Origin: Lepas anatifera
Lineage: Eukaryota > Arthropoda > Thecostraca > Lepadidae
Length of the DNA stretch: 64,000 nucleotides
Direction of reading: 5' to 3'
NCBI GenBank assembly: GCA_034440635.1
Contig: JAOTON010001820.1
Location: 1,732,501 to 1,796,500, forward strand
Both the position numbers and the translations under genes were made by a program. The notes beneath the pieces were generated by a model. It saw nothing but the letters and a program-made list of their open reading frames with translations. It did no database searches and was not told the origin of the DNA. Shown here in pieces: positions 26,641-38,009 of the stretch. How positions within the stretch are numbered: the first letter of the stretch is position 1; every line of letters begins with the position of its first letter.

Positions 26641-28224
26641 TCTTTACTTAATAAACCAAATTTATTTATACGTCTGTTTATTTATGTGATGACATAAACA
26701 GAGGGCAAACGTGGCGCAGTGTGCAGAAACATGTTAGTTTAGGAAAACATGGCCTCACACATGGGATTGAATGGAATCATAATGAGAACACAAGACCTCA
26801 AGTCCCAACATCGCGTTAGTATATGTATCATACTGCTGAAAGCACTCGCCTGTCAATTGAACTATTTGCCTAACGTACATTGTCACCGGCTTCTCCTGCG
26901 CCGGAGCGGCACCTGACGAGGCCGCAGGCCGAGGTTGTTGTTGTCTGTTCTGAGTGCTGGTATCAGAGACCTAAAACTTTTGTGAATAGAAGACACTTCC
27001 AAATGAATAAGCACCACGGTTGTCAAGTTTCAAAATTTTCAAAGTTTTGCGCAGAATTTTGCATGATATGATTTTTAACTTTTATTTTTCTATTTTTTTG
27101 GTAATTCTTCTAGACTCTTCAAACCTGCACCCTTTTACATTAGGGAAATTTGTAGTTCACAAAAAGTTGGAGATAAAAAGTTTTAAATTTAAGTCCCTAA
27201 ATTAGCTTTTAAACTTGGCACCCTGAATTTGGCATAAAACTCATGTCTAAACTATAGGCTCGATATATCTCAACCTACGGCAGTTAAGGTTCTAAGTCAA
27301 ATATCCAATAATAGGCCTGTTTGTGCAGTTCTGCACAAACACAAAAACAAAATGAAAACGGAAATTTGAGGGTCATTTTTGGCCCATCCCATGAAGGTCT
27401 GCATTTCCCAAAATATCATTCAAACTCCTTATATCTTCCGATCTAAATGAAAAAGTTTAGTTTCCATTTTAGACCTTAAAGGAGAATAGCCTCCTTTATT
27501 ATATATTTAGAGATAACAACTTTCAGACTGACACTTTTTTATTCTATAGGCAAAAATAAAATATAAGTTTTTAAAATTTTTATTCTCAGTCCCCTGGTTT
27601 CCAGACCATGATAGCTACGGTATTGAACTTAAGACGGCTGGATAGAAAACTTCGTTGCCGTCATTTTTCTCACTCATACCCCCCCACTTATTTCTTACGG
27701 CTTCCGCGCTATAAGCCGTAAAATACATTTCAAAGTGGTAATTTTATTCGTTCATTTTTGCTTCACACCGGGGTTTAGGGTGGTTAAAGTCATTGGAGGG
27801 AAATGAAATTTTGCATGCCGCTAGTTAAGAGGCATATGTCAACATTCCATCTGGTTAGATATCAATGAAACACCAAGTTACCTTTACTAACATGCCGTTT
27901 CTCCACGCATCGTTGTAGCACATTCCCAGGCGTAACCCCCGCGTCCACGCCGCGGCAACTGCCGGCGATCGGAGCGGCCGGCTCTGTTTATGTGGTCTGG
28001 TAAAAACGTACCCAATACTACCCATACTGCATCACAAGTAATTAAAGTACCGTAAAATTTAGTCTCCCATAATAGTATTATGTTTCGGTTTTTGGACCAT
28101 GGATGGATCCAGGGAATAAGTTGGCTTGGTGCCCCCCCCACCCTTCTCTCCCACCATCCACCTCCCCAACCCCCAATCGACAATCGGCGCGTCGTTTCGG
28201 GGGGGGCATGGAGGTGGGGTCGTT

Positions 28225-29411
28225 ACGGGTGTGGGGGTAAGGAGCTCGAGCATAAGCGGATCCAGAACATCAGCACGGGGGTAGGGGCTCAAGAGTTCGA
28301 GCATAGGCGGATACAGGGCATCAGTACGAGGGTGGGGCTAGGGAGTTAGAGCATAGGCGGATCCAGGACATCAGTACGAGGTTGGGGCTAGGGAGTTAGA
28401 GCATAGGCGAATCCAGGACATTAGTACGGGGATGGGGCTAAGAAGCTCGAGCATTAGCGGAATCAGGACATCAGTACGGGGGTGGGACTCGGGAGTTCCA
28501 GCATAGGCAGATCCAGGACATCAGTAGGGGTAGGGGCTAAGGAGTTCGAGCATAGGCGGATCCAGGGCAGTACGGAGGTGGGGCTACGGAGTTCGAGCAT
28601 AGGCGGATCCAGGTTATTAGTACGGGGATGGGGCTAAAGAGCTCGATCATAGGCGGATTCAGGACATCGGTGTGGGGGTTGGGCTCCGGAGCTCGAGTAA
28701 AAGCGGATCCAGGACATCAGTACGGGGTGGGGCTAAAGAGATGGAGCATAAGCGGATCCAGGACATCAGTACGGGGGTAGAGGCTAAGGAGTTCGAGCAT
28801 AGGCGGATCCAGGATATTGGTACGGGGATGGGGCTAAAGAGCTCCAGCATAGGCAGATATGGGACATCAGTTTGGGGGTGGGGCTAAGGAGCTCGAGCAT
28901 AGGCGGATCCAGGACATCAGTACGGGGGTGGGGCTAAGGAGATCGAGCATAGGCGGATCCAGGACATCTGTACGGGGGTGGGGCTAAGGAGCTCGAGCAT
29001 AGGCGGATCCAGGACATCAGTATGTGTGTGGGGCTAAGGAGCTCGAGCAGAGGCGGATCCAAGACATCAGTACGGGTGTGGGGCTAAGGGGCTCGAGTAT
29101 AGGCGGATCAAGGACATCAGTACGGCGGTGGGGCTAAGGAGCTCGAGCATAGGCGGATCCAGGACAGCAGCACGGGGGTAGGGGCTAAAGAATTCGAGCA
29201 TAGGCGGATCCAGGACATCAGTACGGGGATGGGGTTAAGGAGCTCGAGCATAAGCGGATTCAGCTCATCAGTACGGGAGTGGGGCTCGGGAGCTTGAGCA
29301 TAGGCGGATTCAGGACATCAGTAGGGGGTGGGGGCTAAGGAATTAGAGCATAGGCGGATCCAGGGCAGTACAGAGGTAGGGCTACGGAGTTCGAGCATAG
29401 GCGGATCCAGG
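28225..29411. repeat. 50-bp minisatellite array, unit 6, left part
   Basis: About 24 copies. The array is interrupted inside one monomer at ggcggatccagg by the MITE at 29412-30327. Confidence 0.9.
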
Positions 29412-30327
29412 GCTTTGTTCAAGGCAATTTGCGTCGTACTCGGTCGCAGTGACGTCAGGGACCTCTTCAGCTCCGCCCACGAGCCCATGACGTCACCGCC
29501 ATGTACTGCAAGTTGAACACTTCTGCGTTTTTTTGTCGACAAAGCTGACGCCATTGTGCCAATAACCGCTTCACTTTTCGTACTCGTGATTTTGTATTAG
29601 TTGTAGTGTTGTGTTGATTGTTTATGGCATGGTGGTTTTTATTGGTTTGCTACCACAGAGGTGTGGAGGGGGGCGACTTAGTATAACGATGTTTGATGGA
29701 GCTCATACACGAAGTAATCAGGGATGAGGAGAGCGATGAAGAGCAATGGACATTGACATTCTGATTGTGTAAGTCAGTGTCCTACCACTTTTCCATCATC
29801 AATAGGTGCAATTACCATATTTTGCTGTCATCTTTGAATATATTTTCCGGGCAGAATCTATCATTATAGCATGTGCCAGTCTGCAAAGTATGGCAACTGG
29901 CTACAGGCTGCACAAACAGAAGCCATACCACGTTCATAAACCTTCCAACATTCTGCTGCTGATCTTATTTACTGTAGCTCCCATGGCGGTGTTCATCACC
30001 GCATCCATATTCTCTTCTAATCGGCGCTGCGAGGTCACAAATTATTGTCAATAACAGACGCTCGTTTTTGTGTCGTTTTTTCTTCACAAACTTCTAACTT
30101 CCCAACGAACAGTTTATTTTGTCTATGTGCGCCATATCAACTACCATCGGTTCTGCGTCTCCCGTTTCAGCGACGCAGAAGGTCGCAGGTTCTCGGTCTT
30201 TGATCGCAAGGGATGACGTCATCAGAACAAGACCGTTTCAGAAGCTCCGCCCACATGCTCGCATCTGATTGGTTGGACGCAGAAAAACACCGCGTCCTAA
30301 AGGGTCGCAAGCCGCCGTGAACACTGC
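29412..30327. mobile_element. 916-bp MITE with 5-bp target-site duplication
   Basis: The element starts GCTTTGTTCAAGGC and its other end reads inward GCAGTGTTCACGGC, an imperfect 14-bp terminal inverted repeat. It lies inside one minisatellite monomer, and CCAGG from that monomer is present on both sides (29407-29411 and 30328-30332), which supports a genuine 5-bp duplication. Subterminal sequences repeat ctccgcccac and TGACGTCA-like octamers near both ends. An 82-residue ORF at 29806-30054 has no recognisable domain, so the element is non-autonomous. Its superfamily is not determined. Confidence 0.75.
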
Positions 30328-30715
30328 CCAGGACATCAGTAAGGGGGTGGGGTAAGGAGCTCGAGCATAGGCGGATCCAGGATATCAGTAGGGTGGTAGG
30401 GGCTAAGGAGTTCGGGCATAGGCGGATCCAGGACATCAGTATGGAGGTGGGGCTAAGAAGTTCGAGCATAGGCGGATCCAGGACATCAGGACGGGGGGTG
30501 GGGCTAAGGAGCTTGAGCATAAGCGGATCCAGGACATCAGCACGGGGTTAGGGGCTAAAGAGTTAGAGCATAGGCGGATCCAGGACATCAGTACGGGGGG
30601 TGGGGCTAAGGAGCTCGAGCATAAGCGGATTCAGGACATCAGTACGGGGGTGGGGCTCGGGAGCTCGAGCATAGGCGGATCCAGGACATCAGTACGGTTG
30701 TGGGGCTGAGGTCTC
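30328..30715. repeat. 50-bp minisatellite array, unit 6, right part
   Basis: About 8 copies. It resumes with ccaggacatcag directly after the MITE, continuing the monomer that was interrupted. Confidence 0.9.
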
Positions 30716-31142
30716 GAGCTGGGGCATAACTCGGTAACAATTAGGCTGAATTGGGTGAAAATCGGCAGGTATAGGTGACATACCGTCGGAAAACCCATCC
30801 TATTTTATATTGTATCTCCTTTCTTCTGGTCATGCCCAGTCTTTGCTTAACAAAACAAACATTAAACGTGTGTTTATTTATGTGAAGACATGAACAGAGG
30901 GCAAGTGTGGTGCAGTATGCAGAGACATGCTAATTTAGGAAAACATGGGCTATACAGGGGATTGAATGGAGCCATAATGAGAACACAAAACCTAAAACTC
31001 CAACATTGCGTTGTTATAAGTTTTAAACTGCTGAAAACACTCGCCTGTCAATCAAACTGTTTGGCTAACGTACATTGTCACCGGCTTCTCCTGCGCCGGA
31101 GCGGCACCTGCCGAGGCCGCAGGCCGGGGTTGTTGTTTTTGG

Positions 31143-31960
31143 CGTCTGTCAGTGCTGAGAATTGATGTCAGAGGTCTGGAATTTTGTAGGGTGATAGCCC
31201 TTCTGCTCCAGACACCCAAACTGAAGCCCCGAGTCGAAATCAAAAATAGTTTTTGAGAAATTTTGACCCAAACTTTTCTGTTTTATATTTTTCTAATTTT
31301 TTGTTCTTAAGCTACGAACTTGAAATTTATGTCCTTTTCAAAAGATAACAAGGGCCAGCCAGGGAAAAAATTGAGTTGATCCGACAATATTTATTGCGTG
31401 AAAACGCAGTATTTCTCACCTCAGCAAAAAACCTGCTAAAAGTTGATGGCCGACTTGTGCGCTCGAAATGTCAGAAGGCACGCCTCAGTTAGCTGAAAGG
31501 CAGTTACCTAGGGGTAGCTAGGCCAATTTTGTTGTGCTTAGGCATAGTTTTGAGTGCAAAACGTAAAATTTTGACCTACTTTTTACAGTTCTTCCGGAAG
31601 ACTGAATTTTGGTTCATTTCACTTCAACGTAAATATCTGACAATCGAATTGACCGATTTGAGTTTTCATTTCAAAAATTGAAAGAGCATTGCTTCCACCT
31701 GATAATATTTGGAAATGGAAATTATGAATGTGAAATTCTTTGTTTTATATGCATAAATAGAAATTGAGTAAACAAACTTTTTATTTGCATCTTCCAGGTT
31801 CCAAGCTTATGACACTCACAAACTCAGAACTGACATGGCTGAATAGGAAAGTTACTTGCAGTCATTTCGCTCACTTATACTACCCACCTATCTCTAATGG
31901 CTTTCTAGTAATTAGTCCAAAATGTATTACAAGATGCTAAATTTCTGTGGATGTAGATGT
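31143..31960. repeat. Diverged seventh copy of the AT-rich block
   Basis: The landmark appears as gtctgtcagtgctgag. The following sequence still aligns by eye with the AT-rich block, for example gaaattttgaccca and the tttttctaattttttg stretch, and near the end actcatactacccacctatctct versus the actcataccccccacttatctct of other units. It is far more diverged than units 1-6 from each other and forms the edge of the array next to the L1-like element. Confidence 0.6.
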
Positions 31961-32228
31961 AGATGTATATTGAGGTCTCCATAAGATATGGCTTTTCAGC
32001 CCTCAATTACAAGGACACAGCACACATAGGGAGCACACACTTTCGTAAACCACACAATACTTGAGTCTCGCCTGAGCACTGGTGGCGTGCGGACGTGTCC
32101 GGGGCTCGCTCCGACCCGGCCGTGTCAGGTCTTTTTGTGAGAGCGCGGGCGCCGAAGACAGGATTTTGATGAAGACAAACGAAAGGTGCTGATGTAGATA
32201 GGGTGACCGGCTCTTGTTTTTAGTTGTG

Positions 32229-33301
32229 ATGTCACATTTGAAAAAGGGCAAGGGTTTCGTCCAGCAGAAAATCCAGCAGCTACAGCCGAGATCCGCCAGT
32301 CCCCAGAAGCGGCGCCGTGTATCAGGTGAGTCACGAGAGAACGGAGATATGGAAGCCATCAAAGACATGATGGAGAAGAAATTAGAAGAGTTTTCCAAGT
32401 TGAAAGACGAATTTAGAGACATTGCGGATTCCATGAAAGCCGAATTAAGCTCCCTGCGTGACCGTGTGAAGGATCTCGAAGATCACACTAACCGCAAGGA
32501 TGAAGAGATGGAGGCCCTGAAAAAGCAGCTACAGAATAGAGAAGATGTTGTGCGAGAGCTTCAGCGAAAAGTCCATCAGAATGAAGTGATTTCGCGCCAG
32601 CCAACGCTGGTGTTCTCCGGACCCGCCATTCGGGCCGGCCGGCCTATGACGTCACCGCCGCCCCGGGCCGCTCCGACCGGGTCGGTCGCTGGCCCAGGGT
32701 CACCCCGTGACGGGGAGGGGAGGCGGCGCAAGCGGAGTCAGCTGTTCGTCAGGACGGAGGAGGGGCTTTTGAGCGGTCGGCTGATGTGCAGCGGGCGGCC
32801 GGCGGCAGCTACGCGCAGGTGGCAGCGGCTACCTCACCAACGCAGCCGGACCGCGCAGCAGCGGCGGAAGCAGCAGCCGGCGGTGGTGGGGCTACAGCGA
32901 CTCGACAACGCCAGCGGGAGGATGTGGAGGAGACGCTGGTGACGCTGCTCAATGCAGCTTTCCCGGATCTGAACATGCAAAGGAGTGATATAGACAGAGT
33001 ACACCGCACGAACGGCAAAATCTACTGCCGTTTTGTTAAGTCTGGTGACGGATCAGTGCGCGACCTTATCTATAGTAAAAGACTAAGTCTGAGAAACATG
33101 GCGAGGGGAAACGAGCTGTATGTAGCGGAGTCCCTTACGGGCTATAGGCAAGAAATATTCAACGAGTGTTTGGCGTTGAAGAAGAAGGGCAAGATATATA
33201 CAGTGTTTACCCGCCATGGATCAGTGTTTCTGAAGGAAAGGCAACATGGCTACAACGTGCGGGTGGACGATTGGGAAGACCTCCAAAAGCTACATTTATA
33301 A
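32229..33301 (+). pseudogene. ORF1, RNA-binding protein of the L1/Tx1-like element
   Basis: ORF1 proteins of this type coat element RNA in the cytoplasmic ribonucleoprotein. The ATG at 32229 is chosen because it opens MSHLKKGKGF; the frame extends slightly further without an ATG. A basic start is followed by a heptad-rich coiled coil (about residues 40-125, for example MKAELSSLRDRVKDLEDH), then a proline/glycine-rich linker. A frameshift in the G-rich stretch near 32710-32725 moves the reading into the frame that ends at 33301. That frame has an Ala/Gln-rich part and a probable RRM-like core (TLLNAAFPDLNMQRSDIDRV and the IYCRFVKSG strand). A single frameshift separates the halves. Confidence 0.7.
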
Positions 33302-33452
33302 GCTGTGTGTATGTGTTTGCATGAGTGAAGAATCATTCAATCCACGGTGCAAATGTTGTGTAGCGCTCCACAGTTGCGTGTTTAAAATGATGCTGTTTTT
33401 GGGAAAGTACAGAGGTTTGTTAGCTGTTCATTCATTGAATGTGAAATAACAC

Positions 33453-36400
33453 ATGAGTGCAGTTAAGATTTGCTCGGTAAATTGTAGGGGACTGGGAAGT
33501 TACCGAAAGAGAAAAGATGTTCTTAATTACTTGCGTAAGCTTGACTTCAACATTTACTTGCTACAAAATATTCACTGCAGTCCTGACAAAGAAAATTCGT
33601 TTCGTAATATGTGGAGAACGGATGTACTTATTGCACCTCATACGCACAATTCAAGGGGCGTAGCTATTTTCACAAAAAAATCTGGACATTCACTTTCAGA
33701 ATACGATTGTAGATCAAGACGGCAATTATTTGATTACAAAAGCAAAAATTAATCAGAGTTTTGATGTCGTGATTGCTTCTGTCTATGGCCCAAACGATGA
33801 CTGTCCTGAATTTTATAGTAGACTAGAAGAGCTGTGTCTGCAAACAGCTGGTCAGGACACGCCTCTGCTTTTAGCAGGTGACTTGAATGTAGCTCTAAAC
33901 GGAGAGCTTGACACGCATAATTATGCGCGAGAAAACAACATGAGGGCGAGAAATCGCATAATCAAAATGATGGAAGAGAACAACATGACTGATGTTTATC
34001 GTACCATGCACAGCAATGAAAAAAGGTATACATGGCGCGTTAGGCGGCCCGACATAAAGCAAGCTCGCCTTGATTACTTTCTTGCCTCTGAGCTTCTTTC
34101 TGCTCGTATAGCGAGTTGCCAGATTCAGCCAGCTTATAGAAGCGATCACTCAATGATCACCATGAGCCTAAATGTTGATGATCAGCCTAGAGGGCAAGGT
34201 TTTTTTAAATTTAACCAATCTTTGCTGAAAGACTACGAGTTTGTGTTAAAAATAAAGCAAGCCATAAATCATACAGTGCACCAGTATGCCATACCGGTTT
34301 ATAGTGACGAATTTGTGGAAAACCATGCTGGGGAAGTGGATTTTGTGATTAGTGACTCTAGCTTCTGGGAAGCTCCCATATTAAATATTCGAACAGAAAC
34401 AATATCTTATGGCATACACAAAGCTCGACAGACAAGAAGCGAAGAGAGTGTGCTAGAAAGAAAAATAGCAGAACTTGAGATTGAGTTAGATTCGAACACC
34501 AGCACTGATGTTTTGGATGAAGTAGAACGTTATAGAATTAGGTTAGAAAATTTGCGCAGCCAAAAGGTAGATGGTCTGATAACACGAAGTAGGGCTAAAT
34601 GCCAGGAAGCTGGGGAAAAATCGACATCGTATTTTCTGAGATTGGAAAAAAGAAATTTTACGAACAAGCAGATTCCCGCAATTACGGTGGGGACAGATAG
34701 ATTAACCAAACAGAAGGATATAATTGCATATCTTGTAGAACATTTCCGAAGAACATTCAAGGAACATCTTGTGGATAAAACCGAATTAGAAGCATTTTTG
34801 CAAGAGTTAGAAGTGAAACAAATTGCAGACAAAGAAAAAAGAATGATAGATGTTCCTCTTGAAATGAGCGAACTAGAATCTGCACTGAGAAACATGAAAA
34901 ATAATAAATCACCGGGATCTGATGGATTCCCTGCAGAGTTTTACAAATTCTTTTGGAGCGATCTTAAACATTTTTTATTACGCATGGCGTTGGAAAGTTA
35001 CATAGAAGGCCGGCTACCCTTAACGTTGCGCGAAGGAATACTTACTCTTCTGCCTAAACCCAAGAAACCTAGGGACGAGATCAAATCCTACCGTCCAATA
35101 ACTCTCCTCAACAGCAGTTATAAAATCTTAGCAGGAGCGATTGCGAATCGGTTCAAAAAAGTAATCTCAAGCGTCATTAGCTGCGAGCAGACAGCTTTTT
35201 GTACACGGAAGATTTGCGGGCGATAACACACGTCTAACTTATGATATACTGCACCACCTGAAAACAAATAACAAGTCTGCTCTCTTTTTGAGCCTGGATA
35301 TTGAGGGAGCATTTAACACCGTGAGCTGGCAGTTCGTAAGAGAAACCATTAAAAAGAGAAACTTTCCTGATAGCATGATAAAATGGTTTGACGTGCTCTA
35401 TGTGGGAGCGTTTTCTAGACTTGTTTACAATGGCCATATATCCGACAGGATAAATCTTGAGAGATCATGCAGACAAGGGGATCACTTAAGCTGCTATGTA
35501 TTCCTTTTGGTCATTGAGTGTTTGCTGGAAAAGATTAAAATGAACCGAGGGATTAAAGGTATCAAAATTCGTGATATGGAATTTAAGCTGTCTTGTTTTG
35601 CTGATGATACGCTATGTTTATTGGATGGGAGTATAAATAGTTGCAGGGAGCTTTTTAACGTTCTTGGAATATTTGCCAAGTATTCTGGATTAAAACCAAA
35701 CATCAGTAAAAGAGAGGCATTTTGGGCGGGAGCGGGGGTAGGAAATAAAGACCCGATTTGTGTAGACCTGCATCTTAAGTGGGTTAAAAAGCTCAAAGTA
35801 TTGGGAGTATATTTTGCAAATGATGATGCAAACGTCTTCGTTGAAAACTTTGAGAACAGGTTACAACGGGTCAGGAATATATTAAAAGGATGGAAAAATC
35901 GATATCTAACTATTAAAGGTAAAGTAGTTGTTTTGAAGTCATTGGTTCTTCCAATTTTCACTCACGTTTTCACGGCTTTGCCCAGGCCAAATGATAGATT
36001 TATAAAAAGTCTTAAGCAAGAAATGTTCTCATTCATTTGGCGAGGAAAATCTGATCGGATAAGAAGTAGTCTCTACAAGCCGTACAGCGAGGGTGGCTTA
36101 TCCATGACCAACATTGATTCTTATATAATCTCCCTTAAAGCAACCTGGTGTAGAAGGTATATGAACACTTCCCACGTGTGGAAGACTTTATTTGACAAAA
36201 AAATTGCAAAGGATGTTTTTATCTGGCAGCGAAATGCTCGAACAATGAGGCATCTTGCATTGAAAGTCACCAACCCCTTCTGGAAAGAGACATTTCAAGC
36301 CCATGCAACCATAACACCAGCCATCCCAATAGAAAATAGTGACATTGGAAATTGCAGTATAAGGTACTCGGATTACACAAAGTTTAAAGAGAGCGAAATT

Positions 36401-37203
36401 CCGCACTGGCGACACAAAGGAGTAGAAAACTTAAATGATCTTGTACATGGTACAACAGGGGCAAGACTTTAGAAGAGTTTAAGGATAGATTCAACGTGCA
36501 AGCAACATATCTCGATTTTTTGGGTCTTGTTCAAAGCCTGCCTAGGGAGTGGCGAGAAGGTAATAAAACCAAACTAGTCGGCCCGGTAATTCATCCGTAT
36601 GTAGCATTCATTGTCAAGCAAAAGAATGGTGCTAAAAATTTCTACAGTCTTATCACAAATTCTAAGTTCTGCAATAGTAGTAATACATGGGAGGGGTATT
36701 GGGATGCCCAGTTAGGCAATATTCATTGGCCTGAAACATATGCACGAATATTTAAAGAAACAGACTCTGTGTATCTTCAAATGATTCAATACAAAGTAGT
36801 CACAAAGTTAACAGTTACAAACTGCCTTTTATTCAAAATGGGAAAATCCGAAACTGAAATGTGTATGAGGCGCAATATTTATCGGGAAACCACAATTCAT
36901 AAATATTGGATGTGTAGGTACGTGAGACTGTTTTGGGATGAAGTACAGCTTTGGCTAAACTCGTTGAACGGACTAGGTACGCTAACAATAAGCAAAAAGG
37001 AAGCTATCTTAGGTGTTGAGGATAGGTTTGTGAACCATGTTATTATAATAGCGAAAGATATTGTCAACAGTAAAGAGAACCTCAGCGTCGAACATATGTT
37101 GCGCCGATTAAAAAATGATAGGGAAACTGAACGTATTATGGCAGTGTGGAAAGGACGCCTGAACGAGCACACAGACAAGTGGGCTGTATGCACTTTTCAA
37201 TGA
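33453..37203 (+). pseudogene. ORF2, endonuclease and reverse transcriptase of the L1/Tx1-like element
   Basis: ORF2 nicks the target and reverse-transcribes the element RNA. The ATG at 33453 opens MSAVKICSVNCRGLGS. The endonuclease covers about the first 240 residues: SVNCRG, LLAGDLNVAL, RLDYFL and SDHSMI are present, but the metal-binding Glu position reads Asn (LLQNIH, residue 39), which should impair nicking. The reverse transcriptase begins with NNKSPGSDGFPAEFY and SYRPITLLNSSYK, then LSLDIEGAFNTV (motif A) and FADDT (motif C, about 35600). The C-terminal part has MCMRRNIYRETTIHKYWMC, a zinc-finger-like end. Three frame changes, at about 33715-33750, 35200-35230 and 36470-36490, break the ORF. 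Confidence 0.85.
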
Positions 37204-37432
37204 AACACTTCTCAAAGATTGAATGTTCCTCTGCTTTAGGATTTATCTCTTGATCTCGTGTATCGAAAACTTGATTTGATTCTTTGGTTGTTTTCTGCTT
37301 GCTTAACACTGTTCTGATATGATCTCACCGTCAATGCTCGGATATGAATACTGTATGTGTAATTTGCGATGGGTTAACGACTAAACTGATCTGTCTTTTT
37401 GCGGAATAAAGTATAAACATCTGAAAAAAAGA

Positions 37433-38009
37433 AGTCAAGATGCGGGACATTTTGGCCCGGGTATGGTCTGTGTTAGAAGCGGAAACATATTTGTTGGCCG
37501 GCCGTATGCGGTTATTAGTGCAAATGACCCCAGATCGGTGCCAAGGGTTGCCAGCCTCCCCTGCATACACACCAACAGTAGGCCTGAGTAGCTCTTGTCA
37601 GAGTGGGGGAGGGGGGCTGTATGGGAGAGCGCCACATCAGCGCAGCGTTAGTCGCGGTCAAGTGGCAACCAGATCTGGCCCACGACCAGAGCCGAAGACT
37701 GATTGGATTATTTGCCCTAGCTTCTGGGTCCATCGATATGCACTGATCGCCCGGCGTTCACAGAACCAGCAGTTATCGATGACGCTCTCGCAGCAAAATC
37801 TGGTGTTGAGAGAAATCAGCACGTTTAGGAACAGTTTTCAGGTTATATATTTTTTCCTGCTCTGATATAATTGTTGAAATACATTTAAGGAAGCTGAAAA
37901 AAACACACAATACTTTACAGAACATGACCGTTGTAGATAACAATTTTAAAAGTAATGCGCTAGTTTATTTTAGCCTATCCTCTTTCCCAAATGCCCACCA
38001 TACATATAC
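37433..38009. other. Spacer between two LINEs
   Basis: There is no recognisable gene. An ORF at 37440-37865 has no family signature. The 3' untranslated end of the minus-strand CR1-like element probably lies in 37870-38009. Confidence 0.4.

Larger units (their letters stand above)
23343..26942. repeat. Macrosatellite unit 5 (shortest, short-array class)
   Basis: The order is complete. The 22-bp palindrome is represented by a version with a TT centre and one arm mismatch at 23721-23742. The minisatellite is only about 10 copies and the 136-bp tract spans about 25900-26640. Confidence 0.85.
26943..31142. repeat. Macrosatellite unit 6 (long-array class, with MITE insertion)
   Basis: The TT-centred palindrome is at 27319-27340. 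The G-rich block is shortened (28140-28225). The minisatellite is split by a 916-bp MITE. As in unit 1, the array ends at ctgaggtctcgagctgggg and the 136-bp tract is absent. Confidence 0.85.
5731..31960. repeat. Macrosatellite: six tandem 3.6-5.5 kb units plus a diverged seventh
   Basis: A landmark beginning tctgttctgag(c/t)gctgg recurs in the same orientation at 5991, 10249, 14073, 17888, 23343 and 26943, with a strongly diverged version at 31143. Spacings are 4258, 3824, 3815, 5455, 3600 and 4200 bp. The order within a unit is: an AT-rich block of about 1.1 kb; a G-rich block of about 0.4 kb; a 50-bp minisatellite of variable length; about 0.35 kb flank; a tract with a 136-bp rhythm; about 0.25 kb; then a GTT-rich microsatellite into the next landmark. 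Length variation comes mainly from minisatellite copy number, one MITE insertion, loss of the 136-bp tract in two units and a replaced segment in unit 2. No unit encodes a plausible protein. Confidence 0.9.
31961..37432 (+). mobile_element. L1/Tx1-like non-LTR retrotransposon
   Basis: A near full-length element with an untranslated leader of about 270 bp, ORF1 (32229-33301), an intergenic gap, ORF2 (33453-37203) and a 3' region ending with AATAAA (near 37405) and a short A-run at about 37423-37429. The 5' boundary is not certain, and I could not find a target-site duplication. Frameshifts in both ORFs mean it is no longer autonomous, but few changes have accumulated. Confidence 0.8.

Noticed and set aside
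29440..30230. TGACGTCA octamers in the MITE as CREB promoter sites
   Set aside because: There is no gene next to them, and they belong to the repeated subterminal sequence of the element.
7610..30715. Many open reading frames with repeated peptides (LELLSPTP, SWIRLCSSSLAPP) in the minisatellites
   Set aside because: A 50-bp unit shifts frame by two bases per copy, so three units give a 50-codon repeat that stays open on the minus strand by composition alone. There is no start context, no domain and no non-repeat coding part.
37440..37865. 141-residue ORF downstream of the L1-like element
   Set aside because: It has no recognisable motif, overlaps other ORFs on the opposite strand, and lies in spacer DNA.
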